Assembly (NCBI RefSeq): GCF_051348905.1
Contig: NC_135232.1
Span: 832,628,888-832,692,887, forward strand
Source: Ranitomeya variabilis
Lineage: Eukaryota; Chordata; Amphibia; Anura; Dendrobatidae
Direction: 5' to 3'
Length of the DNA stretch: 64,000 bases
The notes beneath the pieces are model-generated. The model was not told the DNA's origin. It searched no databases and saw nothing but the letters and a program-made list of their open reading frames with translations. Numbering within the stretch: the first letter of the stretch is position 1; every line of letters starts with the position of its first letter. A program made the position numbers and the translations under genes. Positions 10,356 to 22,329 of the stretch are shown in pieces.

Positions 10356-10466
10356 TGGCCTGGGTTTACGTGCAAAGGTGACTACTTTTCCTTCTCCTTA
10401 TGTGGTTCCTGCAGTCACTCGGTGAAAGAATTACTTGTCAGTGCTCCATCCCACTGGGAGACTTTT

Positions 10467-10538
10467 GGGGATGTAGCTCAGTGGTAGAGCGCATGCTTCG
10501 CATGTATGAGGTCCTGGGTTCAACCCCCAGCATCTCCA
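10467..10538 (+). tRNA. tRNA-Ala(CGC)
   Basis: Consensus CGC gene at the left edge of the 4746-bp duplication. Confidence 0.95.
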
Positions 10539-11058
10539 AACTTTTCCTAATATGGCTAGAAAGCTTTAGCAAACACACTCACGCTTAGTAGTGTCGTCAA
10601 GACTCGCAAGGAATCTTTGACGCTTAAACTGGCTTCTTTGCCAGGTCACATAGCAGGATGAGGCTTTTTGCCGCAGCAGATTCTAAAGACTGCATGCAAC
10701 CTAAGGCAAGGGCAACACTTTACCACCCAGTAAAATGTTTTCAATGGGAACTGGACTTTCAACAAACTTTGCACAAATCAATAGCACAGGCAAATATAGG
10801 AAACTTTCTCTAGCCTGATTAAAGTGGGAAATGTGCAATAGCTTTGCATTAAGGACAAGCTTCAGAGTCTCTACTTGGTATCACCAGAAAACCGAGTTGG
10901 AGTGTCGTGCCGGAAGCTTGAATTGGTCAGCTGATGTATCTCTAAGAATTCACAGAGTTTTTTTCTCAAGGTGGTTCAGCGATTTGACTAAATGCCAACC
11001 CTTGTCTGCAAAAATCTTGACCCGTTTCCTGCAAGTTTCTGAAAGTGGTGCAAATAAC

Positions 11059-11130
11059 GGGGATGTAGCTCAGTGGTAGAGCGCACGCTTTGCATGTGTG
11101 AGGCCCCGGGTTCAATCCCCGGCATCTCCA
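11059..11130 (+). tRNA. tRNA-Ala(UGC)
   Basis: Consensus UGC gene; counterpart at 15805. Confidence 0.95.
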
Positions 11131-11257
11131 TGGCCTGGGTTTACGTGCAAAGGACGCACTTCCTACAGGTGACTACTTTTCCTTCTCCTTATGTGGTTCC
11201 TGCAGTCACTCGGTGAAAGAATTACTTGTCAGTGCTCCATCCCACTGGGAGACTTTT

Positions 11258-11329
11258 GGGGATGTAGCTCAGTGGTAGAGCGCATGCTTCGCATGTATGA
11301 GGTCCTGGGTTCAACCCCCAGCATCTCTA
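11258..11329 (+). tRNA. tRNA-Ala(CGC), C72T
   Basis: G1:U72 wobble; counterpart at 16004 has the same change. Confidence 0.9.
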
Positions 11330-11849
11330 AACTTTTCCTAATATGGCTAGAAAGCTTTAGCAAACACACTCACGCTTAGTAGTGTCGTCAAGACTCGCAA
11401 GGAATCTTTGACGCTTAAACTGGCTTCTTTGCCAGGTCACATAGCAGGACGAGGCTTTTTGCCGTGGCAGATTCTAAAGACTGCATGCAACCTAAGGCAA
11501 GGGCAACACTTTACCACCCAGTAAAATGTTTTCAATGGGAACTGGACTTTCAACAAACTTTGCACAAATCAATAGCACAGGCAAATATAGGAAACTTTCT
11601 CTAGCCTGATTAAAGTGGGAAATGTGCAATAGCTTTGCATTAAGGACAAGCTTCAGAGTCTCTACTTGGTATCATCCTAAAACCGAGTTGGTGTGTCGTG
11701 CCGGAAGCTTGAATTGGTCAGCTGATGTATCTCTAAGAATTCACAGAGTTTTTTTCTCAAGGTGGTTCAGCGATTTGAATAAATGCCAACCCTTGTCTGC
11801 AAAAATCTTGACCCGTTTCTTGCAAGTTTCTGAAAGTGGTGCAAATAAC

Positions 11850-11921
11850 GGGGATGTAGCTCAGTGGTAGAGCGCACGCTTTGCATGTGTGAGGCCCCGG
11901 GTTCAATCCCCGGCATCTCCA
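11850..11921 (+). tRNA. tRNA-Ala(UGC)
   Basis: Consensus UGC gene; counterpart at 16596. Confidence 0.95.
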
Positions 11922-12048
11922 TGGCCTGGGTTTACGTGCAAAGGACGCACTTCCTACAGGTGACTACTTTTCCTTCTCCTTATGTGGTTCCTGCAGTCAC
12001 TCGTTGAAAGAATTACTTGTCAGTGCTCCATCCCACTAGAAGACTTTT

Positions 12049-12120
12049 GGGGATGTAGCTCAGTGGTAGAGCGCATGCTTCGCATGTATGAGGTCCTGGT
12101 TTCAACCCCCAGCATCTCCA
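12049..12120 (+). tRNA. tRNA-Ala(CGC), G53T
   Basis: The near-invariant G53:C61 pair closing the T loop is lost and the B box starts GTTTCAA, so transcription and folding are likely weakened. Counterpart at 16795. Confidence 0.75.
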
Positions 12121-12640
12121 AACTTTTCCTAATATGGCTAGAAAGCTTTAGCAAACACACTCACGCTTACTAGTGTCGTCAAGACTCGCAAGGAATCTTT
12201 GACGCTTAAACTGGCTTCTTTGCCAGGTCACATAGCAGGACGAGGCTTTTTGTCGCAGCAGATTCTAAAGACTGCATGCAACCTAAGGCAAGGGCAACAC
12301 TTTACCACCCAGTAAAATGTTTTCAATGGGAACTGGACTTTCAACAAACTTTGCACAAATCAATAGCACAGGCAAATATAGGAAACTTTCTCTAGCCTGA
12401 TTAAAGTGGGAAATGTGCAATAGCTTTGCATTAAGGACAAGCTTCAGAGTCTCTACTTGGTATCATCCTAAAACCGAGTTGGAGTGTCGTGCCGGAAGCT
12501 TGAATTGGTCAGCTGATGTATCTCTAAGAATTCACAGAGTTTTTTTCTCAAGGTGGTTCAGCGATTTGAATAAATGCCAACCCTTGTCTGCAAAAATCTT
12601 GACCCGTTTCCTGCAAGTTTCTGAAAGTGGTGCAAATAAC

Positions 12641-12712
12641 GGGGATGTAGCTCAGTGGTAGAGCGCACGCTTTGCATGTGTGAGGCCCCGGGTTCAATCC
12701 CCGGCATCTCCA
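12641..12712 (+). tRNA. tRNA-Ala(UGC)
   Basis: Consensus UGC gene; counterpart at 17387. Confidence 0.95.
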
Positions 12713-12839
12713 TGGCCTGGGTTTACGTGCAAAGGACGCACTTCCTACAGGTGACTACTTTTCCTTCTCCTTATGTGGTTCCTGCAGTCACTCGTTGAAA
12801 GAATTACTTGTCAGTGCTCCATCCCACTAGAAGACTTTT

Positions 12840-12911
12840 GGGGATGTAGCTCAGTGGTAGAGCGCATGCTTCGCATGTATGAGGTCCTAGTTTCAACCCC
12901 CAGGATCTCCA
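12840..12911 (+). pseudogene. Decayed tRNA-Ala(CGC)
   Basis: G51A and G53T break two T-stem pairs and the B box, and C66G breaks the G7:C66 acceptor pair. Probably a tRNA pseudogene. Copied unchanged at 17586. Confidence 0.75.
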
Positions 12912-13431
12912 AACTTTTCCTAATATGGCTAGAAAGCTTTAGCAAACACACTCACGCTTAGTAGTGTCGTCAAGACTCGCAAGGAATCTTTGACGCTTAA
13001 ACTGGCTTCTTTGCCAGGTCACATAGCAGGACGAGGCTTTTTGTCGCAGCAGATTCTAAAGACTGCATGCAACCTAAGGCAAGGGCAACACTTTACCACC
13101 CAGTAAAATGTTTTCAATGGGAACTGGACTTTCAACAAACTTTGCACAAATCAATAGCACAGGCAAATATAGGAAACTTTCTCTAGCCTGATTAAAGTGG
13201 GAAATGTGCAATAGCTTTGCATTAAGGACAAGCTTCAGAGTCTCTACTTGGTATCATCAGAAAACCGAGTTGGAGTGTCGTGCCGGAAGCTTGAATTGGT
13301 CAGCTGATGTATCTCTAAGAATTCACAGAGTTTTTTTCTCAAGGTGGTTCAGCGATTTGACTAAATGCCAACCCTTGTCTGCAAAAATCTTGACCCGTTT
13401 CCTGCAAGTTTCTGAAAGTGGTGCAAATAAC

Positions 13432-13503
13432 GGGGATGTAGCTCAGTGGTAGAGCGCAGGCTTTGCATGTGTGAGGCCCCGGGTTCAATCCCCGGCATCT
13501 CCA
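13432..13503 (+). tRNA. tRNA-Ala(UGC), C29G
   Basis: G29/G41 mismatch in the middle of the anticodon stem; counterpart at 18178. Confidence 0.82.
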
Positions 13504-13630
13504 TGGCCTGGGTTTACGTGCAAAGGACGCACTTCCTACAGGTGACTACTTTTCCTTCTCCTTATGTGGTTCCTGCAGTCACTCAGTGAAAGAATTACTT
13601 GTCAGTGCTCCATCCCACTGGGAGACTTTT

Positions 13631-13702
13631 GGGGATGTAGCTCAGTGGTAGAGCGCATGCTTCGCATGTATGAGGTCCTGGGTTCAACCCCCAGCATCTC
13701 CA
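13631..13702 (+). tRNA. tRNA-Ala(CGC)
   Basis: Consensus CGC gene; counterpart at 18377. Confidence 0.95.
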
Positions 13703-14222
13703 AACTTTTCCTAATATGGCTAGAAAGCTTTAGCAAACACACTCACGCTTAGTAGTGTCGTCAAGACTCGCAAGGAATCTTTGACGCTTAAACTGGCTTC
13801 TTTGCCAGGTCACATAGCAGGACGAGGCTTTTTGCCGTGGCAGATTCTAAAGACTGCATGCAACCTAAGGCAAGGGCAACACTTTACCACCCAGTAAAAT
13901 GTTTTCAATGGGAACTGGACTTTCAACAAACTTTGCACAAATCAATAGCACAGGCAAATATAGGAAACTTTCTCTAGCCTGATTAAAGTGGGAAATGTGC
14001 AATAGCTTTGCATTAAGGACAAGCTTCAGAGTCTCTACTTGGTATCATCCTAAAACCGAGTTGGTGTGTCGTGCCGGAAGCTTGAATTGGTCAGCTGATG
14101 TATCTCTAAGAATTCACAGAGTTTTTTTTTCAAGGTGGTTCAGCGATTTGAATAAATGCCAACCCTTGTCTGCAAAAATCTTGACCCGTTTCTTGCAAGT
14201 TTCTGAAAGTGGTGCAAATAAC

Positions 14223-14294
14223 GGGGATGTAGCTCAGTGGTAGAGCGCACGCTTTGCATGTGTGAGGCCCTGGGTTCAATCCCCGGCATCTCCA
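14223..14294 (+). tRNA. tRNA-Ala(UGC), C50T
   Basis: U50:G64 wobble in the T stem; counterpart at 18969. Confidence 0.92.
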
Positions 14295-14421
14295 TGGCCT
14301 GGGTTTACGTGCAAAGGACGCACTTCCTACAGGTGACTACTTTTCCTTCTACTTATGTGGTTCCTGCAGTCACTCGGTGAAAGAATTACTTGTCAGTGCT
14401 CCATCCCACTGGGAGACTTTT

Positions 14422-14493
14422 GGGGATGTAGCTCAGTGGTAGAGCGCATGCTTCGCATGTATGAGGTCCTGGGTTCAACCCCCAGCATCTCCA
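14422..14493 (+). tRNA. tRNA-Ala(CGC) with altered terminator
   Basis: The gene is consensus, but the usual AACTTTTCC after it reads AACTTTGCC, removing the T4 terminator. The next run of four or more T is over 100 nt on. Counterpart at 19168. Confidence 0.93.
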
Positions 14494-15013
14494 AACTTTG
14501 CCTAATATGGCTAGAAAGCTTTAGCACACACACTCACGCTTAGTAGTGTCGTCAAGACTCGCAAGGAATCTTTGACGCTTAAACTGGCTTCTTTGCCAGG
14601 TCACATAGCAGGACGAGGCTTTTTGCCGTGGCAGATTCTAAAGACTGCATGCAACCTAAGGCAAGGGCAACACTTTACCACCCAGTAAAATGTTTTCAAT
14701 GGGAACTGGACTTTCAACAAACTTTGCACAAATCAATAGCACAGGCAAATATAGGAAACTTTCTCTAGCCTGATTAAAGTGGGAAATGTGCAATAGCTTT
14801 GCATTAAGGACAAGCTTCAGAGTCTCTACTTGGTATCATCCTAAAACCGAGTTGGTGTGTCGTGCCGGAAGCTTGAATTGGTCAGCTGATGTATCTCTAA
14901 GAATTCACAGAGTTTTTTTCTCAAGGTGGTTCAGCGATTTGAATAAATGCCAACCCTTGTCTGCAAAAATCTTGACCCGTTTCCTGCAAGTTTCTGAAAG
15001 TGGTGCAAATAAC

Positions 15014-15085
15014 GGGGATGTAGCTCAGTGGTAGAGCGCACGCTTTGCATTTGTGAGGCCCCGGGTTCAATCCCCGGCATCTCCA
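15014..15085 (+). tRNA. tRNA-Ala(UGC), G39T
   Basis: C31/U39 mismatch next to the anticodon loop; counterpart at 19760. Confidence 0.82.
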
Positions 15086-15212
15086 TGGCCTGGGTTTACG
15101 TGCAAAGGACGCACTTCCTACAGGTGACTACTTTTCCTTCTCCTTATGTGGTTCCTGCAGTCACTCGTTGAAAGAATTACTTGTCAGTGCTCCATCCCAC
15201 TAGAAGACTTTT

Positions 15213-15284
15213 GGGGATGTAGCTCAGTGGTAGAGCGCATGCTTCGCATGTATGAGGTCCTGGGTTCAACCCCCAGCATCTTCA
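15213..15284 (+). tRNA. tRNA-Ala(CGC), C71T
   Basis: G2:U71 wobble directly beside the G3:U70 identity pair, which might blur alanine recognition. Confidence 0.85.
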
Positions 15285-15804
15285 AACTTTTCCTAATATG
15301 GCTAGAAAGCTTTAGCAAACACACTCACGCTTAGTAGTGTCGTCAAGACTCGCAAGGAATCTTTGACGCTTAAACTGGCTTCTTTGCCAGGTCACATAGC
15401 AGGATGAGGCTTTTTGCCGCAGCAGATTCTAAAGACTGCATGCAACCTAAGGCAAGGGCAACACTTTACCACCCAGTAAAATGTTTTCAATGGGAACTGG
15501 ACTTTCAACAAACTTTGCACAAATCAATAGCACAGGCAAATATAGGAAACTTTCTCTAGCCTGATTAAAGTGGGAAATGTGCAATAGCTTTGCATTAAGG
15601 ACAAGCTTCAGAGTCTCTACTTGGTATCACCAGAAAACCGAGTTGGAGTGTCGTGCCGGAAGCTTGAATTGGTCAGCTGATGTATCTCTAAGAATTCACA
15701 GAGTTTTTTTCTCAAGGTGGTTCAGCGATTTGACTAAATGCCAACCCTTGTCTGCAAAAATCTTGACCCGTTTCCTGCAAGTTTCTGAAAGTGGTGCAAA
15801 TAAC

Positions 15805-15876
15805 GGGGATGTAGCTCAGTGGTAGAGCGCACGCTTTGCATGTGTGAGGCCCCGGGTTCAATCCCCGGCATCTCCA
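15805..15876 (+). tRNA. tRNA-Ala(UGC)
   Basis: Consensus UGC gene, second copy of 11059. Confidence 0.95.
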
Positions 15877-16003
15877 TGGCCTGGGTTTACGTGCAAAGGA
15901 CGCACTTCCTACAGGTGACTACTTTTCCTTCTCCTTATGTGGTTCCTGCAGTCACTCGGTGAAAGAATTACTTGTCAGTGCTCCATCCCACTGGGAGACT
16001 TTT

Positions 16004-16075
16004 GGGGATGTAGCTCAGTGGTAGAGCGCATGCTTCGCATGTATGAGGTCCTGGGTTCAACCCCCAGCATCTCTA
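16004..16075 (+). tRNA. tRNA-Ala(CGC), C72T
   Basis: G1:U72 wobble, second copy of 11258. Confidence 0.9.
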
Positions 16076-16595
16076 AACTTTTCCTAATATGGCTAGAAAG
16101 CTTTAGCAAACACACTCACGCTTAGTAGTGTCGTCAAGACTCGCAAGGAATCTTTGACGCTTAAACTGGCTTCTTTGCCAGGTCACATAGCAGGACGAGG
16201 CTTTTTGCCGTGGCAGATTCTAAAGACTGCATGCAACCTAAGGCAAGGGCAACACTTTACCACCCAGTAAAATGTTTTCAATGGGAACTGGACTTTCAAC
16301 AAACTTTGCACAAATCAATAGCACAAGCAAATATAGGAAACTTTCTCTAGCCTGATTAAAGTGGGAAATGTGCAATAGCTTTGCATTAAGGACAAGCTTC
16401 AGAGTCTCTACTTGGTATCATCCTAAAACCGAGTTGGTGTGTCGTGCCGGAAGCTTGAATTGGTCAGCTGATGTATCTCTAAGAATTCACAGAGTTTTTT
16501 TCTCAAGGTGGTTCAGCGATTTGAATAAATGCCAACCCTTGTCTGCAAAAATCTTGACCCGTTTCTTGCAAGTTTCTGAAAGTGGTGCAAATAAC

Positions 16596-16667
16596 GGGGA
16601 TGTAGCTCAGTGGTAGAGCGCACGCTTTGCATGTGTGAGGCCCCGGGTTCAATCCCCGGCATCTCCA
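16596..16667 (+). tRNA. tRNA-Ala(UGC)
   Basis: Consensus UGC gene. Confidence 0.95.
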
Positions 16668-16794
16668 TGGCCTGGGTTTACGTGCAAAGGACGCACTTCC
16701 TACAGGTGACTACTTTTCCTTCTCCTTATGTGGTTCCTGCAGTCACTCGTTGAAAGAATTACTTGTCAGTGCTCCATCCCACTAGAAGACTTTT

Positions 16795-16866
16795 GGGGAT
16801 GTAGCTCAGTGGTAGAGCGCATGCTTCGCATGTATGAGGTCCTGGTTTCAACCCCCAGCATCTCCA
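16795..16866 (+). tRNA. tRNA-Ala(CGC), G53T
   Basis: T-loop closing pair lost, as at 12049. Confidence 0.75.
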
Positions 16867-17386
16867 AACTTTTCCTAATATGGCTAGAAAGCTTTAGCAA
16901 ACACACTCACGCTTACTAGTGTCGTCAAGACTCGCAAGGAATCTTTGACGCTTAAGCTGGCTTCTTTGCCAGGTCACATAGCAGGACGAGGCTTTTTGTC
17001 GCAGCAGATTCTAAAGACTGCATGCAACCTAAGGCAAGGGCAACACTTTACCACCCAGTAAAATGTTTTCAATGGGAACTGGACTTTCAACAAACTTTGC
17101 ACAAATCAATAGCACAGGCAAATATAGGAAACTTTCTCTAGCCTGATTAAAGTGGGAAATGTGCAATAGCTTTGCATTAAGGACAAGCTTCAGAGTCTCT
17201 ACTTGGTATCATCCTAAAACCGAGTTGGAGTGTCGTGCCGGAAGCTTGAATTGGTCAGCTGATGTATCTCTAAGAATTCACAGAGTTTTTTTCTCAAGGT
17301 GGTTCAGCGATTTGAATAAATGCCAACCCTTGTCTGCAAAAATCTTGACCCGTTTCCTGCAAGTTTCTGAAAGTGGTGCAAATAAC

Positions 17387-17458
17387 GGGGATGTAGCTCA
17401 GTGGTAGAGCGCACGCTTTGCATGTGTGAGGCCCCGGGTTCAATCCCCGGCATCTCCA
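17387..17458 (+). tRNA. tRNA-Ala(UGC)
   Basis: Consensus UGC gene. Confidence 0.95.
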
Positions 17459-17585
17459 TGGCCTGGGTTTACGTGCAAAGGACGCACTTCCTACAGGTGA
17501 CTACTTTTCCTTCTCCTTATGTGGTTCCTGCAGTCACTCGTTGAAAGAATTACTTGTCAGTGCTCCATCCCACTAGAAGACTTTT

Positions 17586-17657
17586 GGGGATGTAGCTCAG
17601 TGGTAGAGCGCATGCTTCGCATGTATGAGGTCCTAGTTTCAACCCCCAGGATCTCCA
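17586..17657 (+). pseudogene. Decayed tRNA-Ala(CGC)
   Basis: Same G51A, G53T and C66G as at 12840; decayed before the 4746-bp duplication. Confidence 0.75.
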
Positions 17658-18177
17658 AACTTTTCCTAATATGGCTAGAAAGCTTTAGCAAACACACTCA
17701 CGCTTAGTAGTGTCGTCAAGACTCGCAAGGAATCTTTGACGCTTAAACTGGCTTCTTTGCCAGGTCACATAGCAGGACGAGGCTTTTTGTCGCAGCAGAT
17801 TCTAAAGACTGCATGCAACCTAAGGCAAGGGCAACACTTTACCACCCAGTAAAATGTTTTCAATGGGAACTGGACTTTCAACAAACTTTGCACAAATCAA
17901 TAGCACAGGCAAATATAGGAAACTTTCTCTAGCCTGATTAAAGTGGGAAATGTGCAATAGCTTTGCATTAAGGACAAGCTTCAGAGTCTCTACTTGGTAT
18001 CATCAGAAAACCGAGTTGGAGTGTCGTGCCGGAAGCTTGAATTGGTCAGCTGATGTATCTCTAAGAATTCACAGAGTTTTTTTCTCAAGGTGGTTCAGCG
18101 ATTTGACTAAATGCCAACCCTTGTCTGCAAAAATCTTGACCCGTTTCCTGCAAGTTTCTGAAAGTGGTGCAAATAAC

Positions 18178-18249
18178 GGGGATGTAGCTCAGTGGTAGAG
18201 CGCAGGCTTTGCATGTGTGAGGCCCCGGGTTCAATCCCCGGCATCTCCA
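18178..18249 (+). tRNA. tRNA-Ala(UGC), C29G
   Basis: Second copy of the C29G gene at 13432. Confidence 0.82.
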
Positions 18250-18376
18250 TGGCCTGGGTTTACGTGCAAAGGACGCACTTCCTACAGGTGACTACTTTTC
18301 CTTCTCCTTATGTGGTTCCTGCAGTCACTCAGTGAAAGAATTACTTGTCAGTGCTCCATCCCACTGGGAGACTTTT

Positions 18377-18448
18377 GGGGATGTAGCTCAGTGGTAGAGC
18401 GCATGCTTCGCATGTATGAGGTCCTGGGTTCAACCCCCAGCATCTCCA
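18377..18448 (+). tRNA. tRNA-Ala(CGC)
   Basis: Consensus CGC gene. Confidence 0.95.
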
Positions 18449-18968
18449 AACTTTTCCTAATATGGCTAGAAAGCTTTAGCAAACACACTCACGCTTAGTA
18501 GTGTCGTCAAGACTCGCAAGGAATCTTTGACGCTTAAACTGGCTTCTTTGCCAGGTCACATAGCAGGACGAGGCTTTTTGCCGTGGCAGATTCTAAAGAC
18601 TGCATGCAACCTAAGGCAAGGGCAACACTTTACCACCCAGTAAAATGTTTTCAATGGGAACTGGACTTTCAACAAACTTTGCACAAATCAATAGCACAGG
18701 CAAATATAGGAAACTTTCTCTAGCCTGATTAAAGTGGGAAATGTGCAATAGCTTTGCATTAAGGACAAGCTTCAGAGTCTCTACTTGGTATCATCCTAAA
18801 ACCGAGTTGGTGTGTCGTGCCGGAAGCTTGAATTGGTCAGCTGATGTATCTCTAAGAATTCACAGAGTTTTTTTTTCAAGGTGGTTCAGCGATTTGAATA
18901 AATGCCAACCCTTGTCTGCAAAAATCTTGACCCGTTTCTTGCAAGTTTCTGAAAGTGGTGCAAATAAC

Positions 18969-19040
18969 GGGGATGTAGCTCAGTGGTAGAGCGCACGCTT
19001 TGCATGTGTGAGGCCCTGGGTTCAATCCCCGGCATCTCCA
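18969..19040 (+). tRNA. tRNA-Ala(UGC), C50T
   Basis: Second copy of 14223; U50:G64 wobble. Confidence 0.92.
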
Positions 19041-19167
19041 TGGCCTGGGTTTACGTGCAAAGGACGCACTTCCTACAGGTGACTACTTTTCCTTCTACTT
19101 ATGTGGTTCCTGCAGTCACTCGGTGAAAGAATTACTTGTCAGTGCTCCATCCCACTGGGAGACTTTT

Positions 19168-19239
19168 GGGGATGTAGCTCAGTGGTAGAGCGCATGCTTC
19201 GCATGTATGAGGTCCTGGGTTCAACCCCCAGCATCTCCA
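19168..19239 (+). tRNA. tRNA-Ala(CGC) with altered terminator
   Basis: Consensus gene; T4 terminator replaced by TTTG, as at 14422. Confidence 0.93.
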
Positions 19240-19759
19240 AACTTTGCCTAATATGGCTAGAAAGCTTTAGCACACACACTCACGCTTAGTAGTGTCGTCA
19301 AGACTCGCAAGGAATCTTTGACGCTTAAACTGGCTTCTTTGCCAGGTCACATAGCAGGACGAGGCTTTTTGCCGTGGCAGATTCTAAAGACTGCATGCAA
19401 CCTAAGGCAAGGGCAACACTTTACCACCCAGTAAAATGTTTTCAATGGGAACTGGACTTTCAACAAACTTTGCACAAATCAATAGCACAGGCAAATATAG
19501 GAAACTTTCTCTAGCCTGATTAAAGTGGGAAATGTGCAATAGCTTTGCATTAAGGACAAGCTTCAGAGTCTCTACTTGGTATCATCCTAAAACCGAGTTG
19601 GTGTGTCGTGCCGGAAGCTTGAATTGGTCAGCTGATGTATCTCTAAGAATTCACAGAGTTTTTTTCTCAAGGTGGTTCAGCGATTTGAATAAATGCCAAC
19701 CCTTGTCTGCAAAAATCTTGACCCGTTTCCTGCAAGTTTCTGAAAGTGGTGCAAATAAC

Positions 19760-19831
19760 GGGGATGTAGCTCAGTGGTAGAGCGCACGCTTTGCATTTGT
19801 GAGGCCCCGGGTTCAATCCCCGGCATCTCCA
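19760..19831 (+). tRNA. tRNA-Ala(UGC), G39T
   Basis: Second copy of 15014. Confidence 0.82.
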
Positions 19832-19958
19832 TGGCCTGGGTTTACGTGCAAAGGACGCACTTCCTACAGGTGACTACTTTTCCTTCTCCTTATGTGGTTC
19901 CTGCAGTCACTCGTTGAAAGAATTACTTGTCAGTGCTCCATCCCACTAGAAGACTTTT

Positions 19959-20030
19959 GGGGATGTAGCTCAGTGGTAGAGCGCATGCTTCGCATGTATG
20001 AGGTCCTGGTTTCAACCCCCAGCATCTCCA
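19959..20030 (+). tRNA. tRNA-Ala(CGC), G53T
   Basis: Differs from its positional counterpart at 15213, so it marks the right edge of the 4746-bp duplication. Confidence 0.75.
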
Positions 20031-20548
20031 AACTTTTCCTAATATGGCTAGAAAGCTTTAGCAAACACACTCACGCTTAGTAGTGTCGTCAAGACTCGCA
20101 AGGAATCTTTGACGCTTAAACTGGCTTCTTTGCCAGGTCACATAGCAGGACGAGGCTTTTTGTCGCAGCAGATTCTAAAGACTGCATGCAACCTAAGGCA
20201 AGGGCAACACTTTACCACCCAGTAAAATGTTTTCAATGGGAACTGGACTTTCAACAAACTTTGCACAAATCAATAGCACAGGCAAATATAGGAAACTTTC
20301 TCTAGCCTGATTAAAGTGGGAAATGTGCAATAGCTTTGCATTAAGGACAAGCTTCAGAGTCTCTACTTGGTATCATCAGAAAACCGAGTTGGAGTGTCGT
20401 GCCGGAAGCTTGAATTGGTCAGCTGATGTATCTCTAAGAATTCACAGTTTTTTTCTCAAGGTAGTTCAGCGATTTGACTAAATGCCAACCCTTGTCTGCA
20501 AAAATCTTGACCCGTTTCCTGCAAGTTTCTGAAAGTGGTGCAAATAAC

Positions 20549-20620
20549 GGGGACGTAGCTCAGTGGTAGAGCGCACGCTTTGCATGTGTGAGGCCCCGGG
20601 TTCAATCCCCGGCATCTCCA
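20549..20620 (+). tRNA. tRNA-Ala(UGC), T6C
   Basis: C6/A67 mismatch in the acceptor stem. The long spacer before it also lacks two bases before its T-run. Confidence 0.82.
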
Positions 20621-20747
20621 TGGCCTGGGTTTATGTGCAAAGGACGCACTTCCTACAGGTGACTACTTTTCCTTCTCCTTATGTGGTTCCTGCAGTCACT
20701 CGGTGAAAGAATTACTTGTCAGTGCTCCATCCCACTGGGAGACTTTT

Positions 20748-20819
20748 GGGGATGTAGCTCAGTGGTAGAGCGCATGCTTCGCATGTATGAGGTCCTGGGT
20801 TCAACCCCCAGCATCTCCA
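20748..20819 (+). tRNA. tRNA-Ala(CGC)
   Basis: Consensus CGC gene. Confidence 0.95.
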
Positions 20820-21339
20820 AACTTTTCCTAATATGGCTAGAAAGCTTTAGCAAACACACTCACGCTTAGTAGTGTCGTCAAGACTCGCAAGGAATCTTTG
20901 ACGCTTAAACTGGCTTCTTTGCCAGGTCACATAGCAGGACGAGGCTTTTTGCCGCGGCAGATTCTAAAGACTGCATGCAACCTAAGGCAAGGGCAACACT
21001 TTACCACCCAGTAAAATGTTTTCAATGGGAACTGGACTTTCAACAAACTTTGCACAAATCAATAGCACAGGCAAATATAGGAAACTTTCTCTAGCCTGAT
21101 TAAAGTGGGAAATGTGCAATAGCTTTGCATTAAGGACAAGCTTCAGAGTCTCTACTTGGTATCATCCTAAAACCGAGTTGGAGTGTCATGCCGGAAGCTT
21201 GAATTGGTCAGCTGATGTATCTCTAAGAATTCACAGAGTTTTTTTCTCAAGGTGGTTCAGCGATTTGAGTAAATGCCAACCCTTGTCTGCAAAAATCTTG
21301 ACCCGTTTCCTGCAAGTTTCTGAAAGTGGTGCAAATAAC

Positions 21340-21411
21340 GGGGATGTAGCTCAGTGGTAGAGCGCACGCTTTGCATGTGTGAGGCCCCGGGTTCAATCCC
21401 CGGCATCTCCA
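21340..21411 (+). tRNA. tRNA-Ala(UGC)
   Basis: Consensus UGC gene. Confidence 0.95.
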
Positions 21412-21538
21412 TGGCCTGGGTTTACGTGCAAAGGACGCACTTCCTACAGGTGACTACTTTTCCTTCTACTTATGTGGTTCCTGCAGTCACTCGTTGAAAG
21501 AATTACTTGTCAGTGCTCCATCCCACTAGAAGACTTTT

Positions 21539-21610
21539 GGGGATGTAGCTCAGTGGTAGAGCGCATGCTTCGCATGTATGAGGTCCTGGTTTCAACCCCC
21601 AGCATCTCCA
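21539..21610 (+). tRNA. tRNA-Ala(CGC), G53T
   Basis: T-loop closing pair lost; repeated 1582 bp later. Confidence 0.75.
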
Positions 21611-22130
21611 AACTTTTCCTAATATGGCTAGAAAGCTTTAGCAAACACACTCACGCTTAGTAGTGTCGTCAAGACTCGCAAGGAATCTTTGACGCTTAAA
21701 CTGGCTTCTTTGCCAGGTCACATAGCAGGACGAGGCTTTTTGTCGCAGCAGATTCTAAAGACTGCATGCAACCTAAGGCAAGGGCAACACTTTACCACCC
21801 AGTAAAATGTTTTCAATGGGAACTGGACTTTCAACAAACTTTGCACAAATCAATAGCACAGGCAAATATAGGAAACTTTCTCTAGCCTGATTAAAGTGGG
21901 AAATGTGCAATAGCTTTGCATTAAGGACAAGCTTCAGAGTCTCTACTTGGTATCATCAGAAAACCGAGTTGGAGTGTCGTGCCGGAAGCTTGAATTGGTC
22001 AGCTGATGTATCTCTAAGAATTCACAGAGTTTTTTTCTCAAGGTGGTTCAGCGATTTGACTAAATGCCAACCCTTGTCTGCAAAAATCTTGACCCGTTTC
22101 CTGCAAGTTTCTGAAAGTGGTGCAAATAAC

Positions 22131-22202
22131 GGGGATGTAGCTCAGTGGTAGAGCGCACGCTTTGCATGTGTGAGGCCCCGGGTTCAATCCCCGGCATCTC
22201 CA
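22131..22202 (+). tRNA. tRNA-Ala(UGC)
   Basis: Consensus UGC gene. Confidence 0.95.
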
Positions 22203-22329
22203 TGGCCTGGGTTTACGTGCAAAGGACGCACTTCCTACAGGTGACTACTTTTCCTTCTCCTTATGTGGTTCCTGCAGTCACTCGGTGAAAGAATTACTTG
22301 TCAGTGCTCCATCCCACTGGGAGACTTTT

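Larger units (their letters stand above)
10540..19990. repeat. 4746-bp six-unit higher-order repeat, two copies
   Basis: Private variants recur exactly 4746 bp apart: C29G at 13432/18178, C50T at 14223/18969, G39T at 15014/19760, the triple-hit CGC gene at 12840/17586, and the lost terminator after 14422/19168. Copies lie at about 10540-15285 and 15286-19990; the boundaries are judged from where shared variants stop. Confidence 0.85.
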
